Shown in pieces: positions 6,002 through 7,554 of a stretch of 7,554 bases of DNA (positions are counted from its first letter, which is position 1; each line of letters begins with the position of its first letter). Below the pieces are notes generated by a model that saw nothing but the letters and a program-made list of their open reading frames with translations, was not told where the DNA came from and did no database searches. Source of the DNA: DASPJR01 sp035628505 (GTDB lineage: Bacteria > Planctomycetota > SZUA-567 > H5-PLA8); contig DASPJR010000069.1 of assembly GCA_035628505.1 (NCBI GenBank), positions 1-7,554 on the forward strand, written 5' to 3'. The position numbers and the translations under genes were made by a program.

Positions 6002-6427
6002 TTAGTTTCCGATTTCCAGCGGCCCAACCTTGAAGAACGGATCGTCCTTCTCCCGGATGACGTGGCGTTCGCGCACGACCGGCCGTTCTTCATAGCGGAC
6101 TTCGTGGCGGCGCTCGAACGCCACGTTCTCGTTTCCGGCTTCCATCCGGTCAACAATCACCAGTGGTTCGCGGCCGGCGAGATCCAACGTGCCGATGACC
6201 CGCACGAAATCGCGGTCGTGCCGTTCGGCGAAGTTGGCCAGGCTGCGGCTGCCGCCGAAATCCAGCTCATAGATCCGGCCCTTGGCTTCCAGCGTGGCGC
6301 GGCCGCCCTCACGATCGCTGTGCAGTTTGCCCTTCATTTCCACCCTGACAAAGTCGTCATTTGCCGCGTATGCGCCGCCGCCAATCAAGGCGGTCAACGC
6401 AAGCGCCAGCATGATTTTTCCCGACAT
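6002..6427 (-). CDS. Small exported protein, probable OB-fold-like domain, function unknown
   Basis: A 141-residue protein. Residues 1-21 look like a Sec signal peptide (short basic start, hydrophobic LALALTALIGGG core, AYA at 19-21 before A22), so the mature protein is probably periplasmic or outside the cell. The mature part (~25-97) has alternating strands, 'VRVEMKGKL', 'GRIYELDFGG', 'FVRVIGTLDL' and 'LVIVDRME', a layout that recalls small OB-fold proteins seen in Planctomycetes-like genomes. The resemblance is from memory and moderate. The C-terminal tail (~105-128) is densely charged with Arg and Glu in a near seven-residue rhythm. The start at 6427 is chosen over an upstream in-frame ATG at 6508 because AGGAG sits 8 nt before it and the signal peptide begins there; the longer version would bury the signal behind 27 residues. 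A terminator-like hairpin separates it from the gene upstream. Confidence 0.75.
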   Translation of the reverse strand: MSGKIMLALALTALIGGGAYAANDDFVRVEMKGKLHSDREGGRATLEAKGRIYELDFGGSRSLANFAERHDRDFVRVIGTLDLAGREPLVIVDRMEAGNENVAFERRHEVRYEERPVVRERHVIREKDDPFFKVGPLEIGN

Positions 6428-6435
6428 GGCAATCT

Positions 6436-6440
6436 CTCCT
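6436..6440 (-). promoter_or_regulatory. Shine-Dalgarno that fixes the start of the small exported protein
   Basis: The minus strand reads AGGAG (within AGGAGAGATTGCC) 8 nt before the ATG at 6425-6427. It supports the shorter, signal-peptide-first reading over the ATG at 6508. Confidence 0.75.
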
Positions 6441-6454
6441 GCTCGTCTCCTCGA

Positions 6455-6475
6455 GACTTCCCAAGACGGGAAGTC
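6455..6475. repeat. Perfect 8-bp hairpin in the leader of the small exported gene
   Basis: GACTTCCC (6455-6462) and GGGAAGTC (6468-6475) are exact reverse complements around a 5-nt loop. On the minus strand the hairpin lies 14 nt upstream of the Shine-Dalgarno core. No T tract follows, so it is more likely an RNA leader structure or a dyad operator than a terminator. Confidence 0.6.
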
Positions 6476-6494
6476 GTGCTTGGAGGATGCGTGC

Positions 6495-6515
6495 AAAAGA
6501 GCCGCCATGCGCGGC
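6495..6515 (-). terminator. Probable intrinsic terminator after the large secreted protein gene
   Basis: On the minus strand GCCGC (6515-6511), a 5-nt loop and GCGGC (6505-6501) form a short GC-only stem, followed by TC and TTTT (6498-6495). It begins 17 nt after the stop of the upstream gene, the expected place. The stem is only 5 bp and the T tract short, so efficiency may be partial, allowing some read-through to the small gene. Confidence 0.5.
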
Positions 6516-6532
6516 AGCCTGCAATTTCCACT

Positions 6533-7554
6533 TTAGTACCACTTCTTCAGGAAGTTCGCGCGCGGATCGTAGCCAGCCGGCCGGAGTGAATGATCGTTGC
6601 TGATCGTGATTGTGCCAAACGCGTGTTGAAGCTCGCCGACTTTCGGATCAAACACGATAGTGACAGTGTGTTTGCCGGGGCTTAGTGTGAAGACGTCTGC
6701 GCCGTTCAGGACGATCTTGTCTGTCCAGATGCGTTCTGGGCGCTTACCTCCATCGAATGAACCGAACGCCAGGGGCGCGTACGGATGGCGCATCTGGAAA
6801 TTTCCCGCCGGCTTGCCGTCAAGTTCAACAGCCACGCTCATCTTGTCGCCGGGCACGTAAGCGGGACGATACTGTGCCCAAAGCATGAACGGCGCTTCTT
6901 CCTTCACCTCGAACGTGTAGGTGATCTTCGCCGGCCCTTTTGCCGCGGAGGCGTCATCCTGCTTCGGCAGGGTTGCCAGAGGCACGCCCTTTTCGGATTT
7001 CAGCATCGTGATTCGTGCGTCGCGTTCGGCGGCCTCAACATCTGAAGTGATCGTCTGAACCGTCTGCTGAGCGGTCGTGACTTTGCAAAGCGCGGGAGGC
7101 GAAACGTTCCCGCGGCTGTCGACCGCGACAACCGCGTACTGGTACGCGGTTCCTGGGCGAAGACCCCAATCTTCAATATTTGTGTCACGGGTTGACGCAA
7201 TGATGGTCGTGTTGCCGTTGACCTTCCCATCGTTGCCGAGTGCGTGAATGTCGTACCGTGCAATATTCAACGCGGGGCTGGCCTTCCAGCGCAGCTTCAG
7301 GCTTTGCGGCGCGATGTCGAATGCCTCGACGCCCGTGACTGGCTGCGGCGCTAGGGTGACAGGTCCCGAAATGACTCCGCTCTTCTCCGGATCGAAGTTC
7401 GGATCGCTGCTCAGGGCGATCTGATCCAGGCTCATACCATCAGAGTTCGCGCGCAGGACGATCTTGTCGCCGCTCTTCAGTTTCAGCGCAGGCGCGGCGA
7501 GTCCCCATTGCCATCTTGGCCGCGGGTCGTTGTCTGCAGCCTGAATCGCCGCCA
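6533..7554 (-). CDS. C-terminal part of a large, probably secreted protein with FnIII and beta-sandwich domains (5' truncated)
   Basis: The minus-strand frame is open from the right edge to a TAA at 6533-6535, giving about 339 residues of a longer protein. The ATG at 7435 is internal: the frame before it continues with 'RWQWGLAAPALKLKSGDKIV', leading into 'MSLDQIALSSDPNF'. That is the usual end of a carbohydrate-binding-type beta-sandwich (a 'LDQIALSSDPNF' close). Numbering from the ATG at 7435, a fibronectin type III domain spans about residues 31-122 (LKLRW, TAYQYAVVAVDSRGNVSPP). A second, longer beta-sandwich spans about 130-282 (FMLWAQYRP, VELDGKPAG, GKHTVTIVFDP, TITISND), with a short tail ending LKKWY. 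Such layouts occur in secreted glycoside hydrolases, polysaccharide lyases and surface binding proteins. No catalytic domain is visible in this part, so an enzyme activity cannot be named. It is followed by a terminator-like hairpin. Confidence 0.7.
   Translation of the reverse strand, partial: AAIQAADNDPRPRWQWGLAAPALKLKSGDKIVLRANSDGMSLDQIALSSDPNFDPEKSGVISGPVTLAPQPVTGVEAFDIAPQSLKLRWKASPALNIARYDIHALGNDGKVNGNTTIIASTRDTNIEDWGLRPGTAYQYAVVAVDSRGNVSPPALCKVTTAQQTVQTITSDVEAAERDARITMLKSEKGVPLATLPKQDDASAAKGPAKITYTFEVKEEAPFMLWAQYRPAYVPGDKMSVAVELDGKPAGNFQMRHPYAPLAFGSFDGGKRPERIWTDKIVLNGADVFTLSPGKHTVTIVFDPKVGELQHAFGTITISNDHSLRPAGYDPRANFLKKWY

Noticed and set aside
6428..6508. N-terminal extension of the small exported protein to an ATG at 6508
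   Set aside because: It would place 27 polar residues before a standard signal peptide and ignore the AGGAG 8 nt before the ATG at 6427. It would also begin inside the terminator-like hairpin.
5963..6589. Long plus-strand frame of 208 codons opposite the small exported gene
   Set aside because: The minus-strand reading has a Shine-Dalgarno, a clean signal peptide and conserved-looking strands. The plus-strand product shows no recognisable domain and starts inside the hairpin.
1..7554. CRISPR array, tRNA/rRNA genes, transposase or integrase, attachment sites
   Set aside because: No regularly spaced repeats, no cloverleaf or rRNA-like sequence and no recombinase motifs were recognised by eye on either strand.

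Overview
This looks like ordinary chromosomal DNA from a GC-rich, Gram-negative-type bacterium with small intergenic gaps. No mobile element, CRISPR array, tRNA or rRNA was recognised. Three traits are often met in the Planctomycetes/Verrucomicrobia/Lentisphaerae group and in related uncultured phyla: a phytanoyl-CoA dioxygenase-like gene divergent from an AraC-type regulator, a small secreted protein of OB-fold appearance, and a large secreted protein with beta-sandwich domains. This placement is an inference from gene content and is weak.

Layout. Positions 2-286 hold the end of an EVE-domain protein (+), truncated by the left edge. It converges at 7 bp on a PhyH-family Fe(II)/2-oxoglutarate dioxygenase (294-1100, -). 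A 136-bp divergent region (1101-1236) separates that gene from an AraC-family regulator (1237-1968, +). The regulator opens a tight four-gene plus-strand run: AraC regulator, polytopic membrane protein resembling GT-C glycosyltransferases (1965-3725), membrane-anchored ComEA-like helix-hairpin-helix protein (3722-4150), and membrane GAF-GGDEF diguanylate cyclase (4147-5811). All three junctions are exact 4-nt overlaps (GTGA, ATGA, GTGA). This implies one transcript with coupled translation and fixes the start of the cyclase at 4147.

A 190-bp convergent gap (5812-6001) contains a striking perfect 14-bp inverted repeat. Two minus-strand genes follow: a small exported protein (6002-6427), and upstream of it the C-terminal part of a large, probably secreted protein with a fibronectin type III domain between two beta-sandwich regions (6533-7554, running off the right edge). 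A compact terminator-like hairpin lies between these two genes, and a second perfect hairpin lies in the leader of the small gene.

How the genes may work together: the AraC regulator could sense a small ligand and control both the divergent dioxygenase and its own run, as divergent regulators often do. The run places a cell-envelope glycosyltransferase-like protein, a membrane-anchored putative DNA-binding protein and a c-di-GMP synthase under one control. A surface or envelope role is plausible, but nothing in the sequence proves it. I see no clearly new defence or mobile system. The most unusual point is the coupled four-gene arrangement itself.
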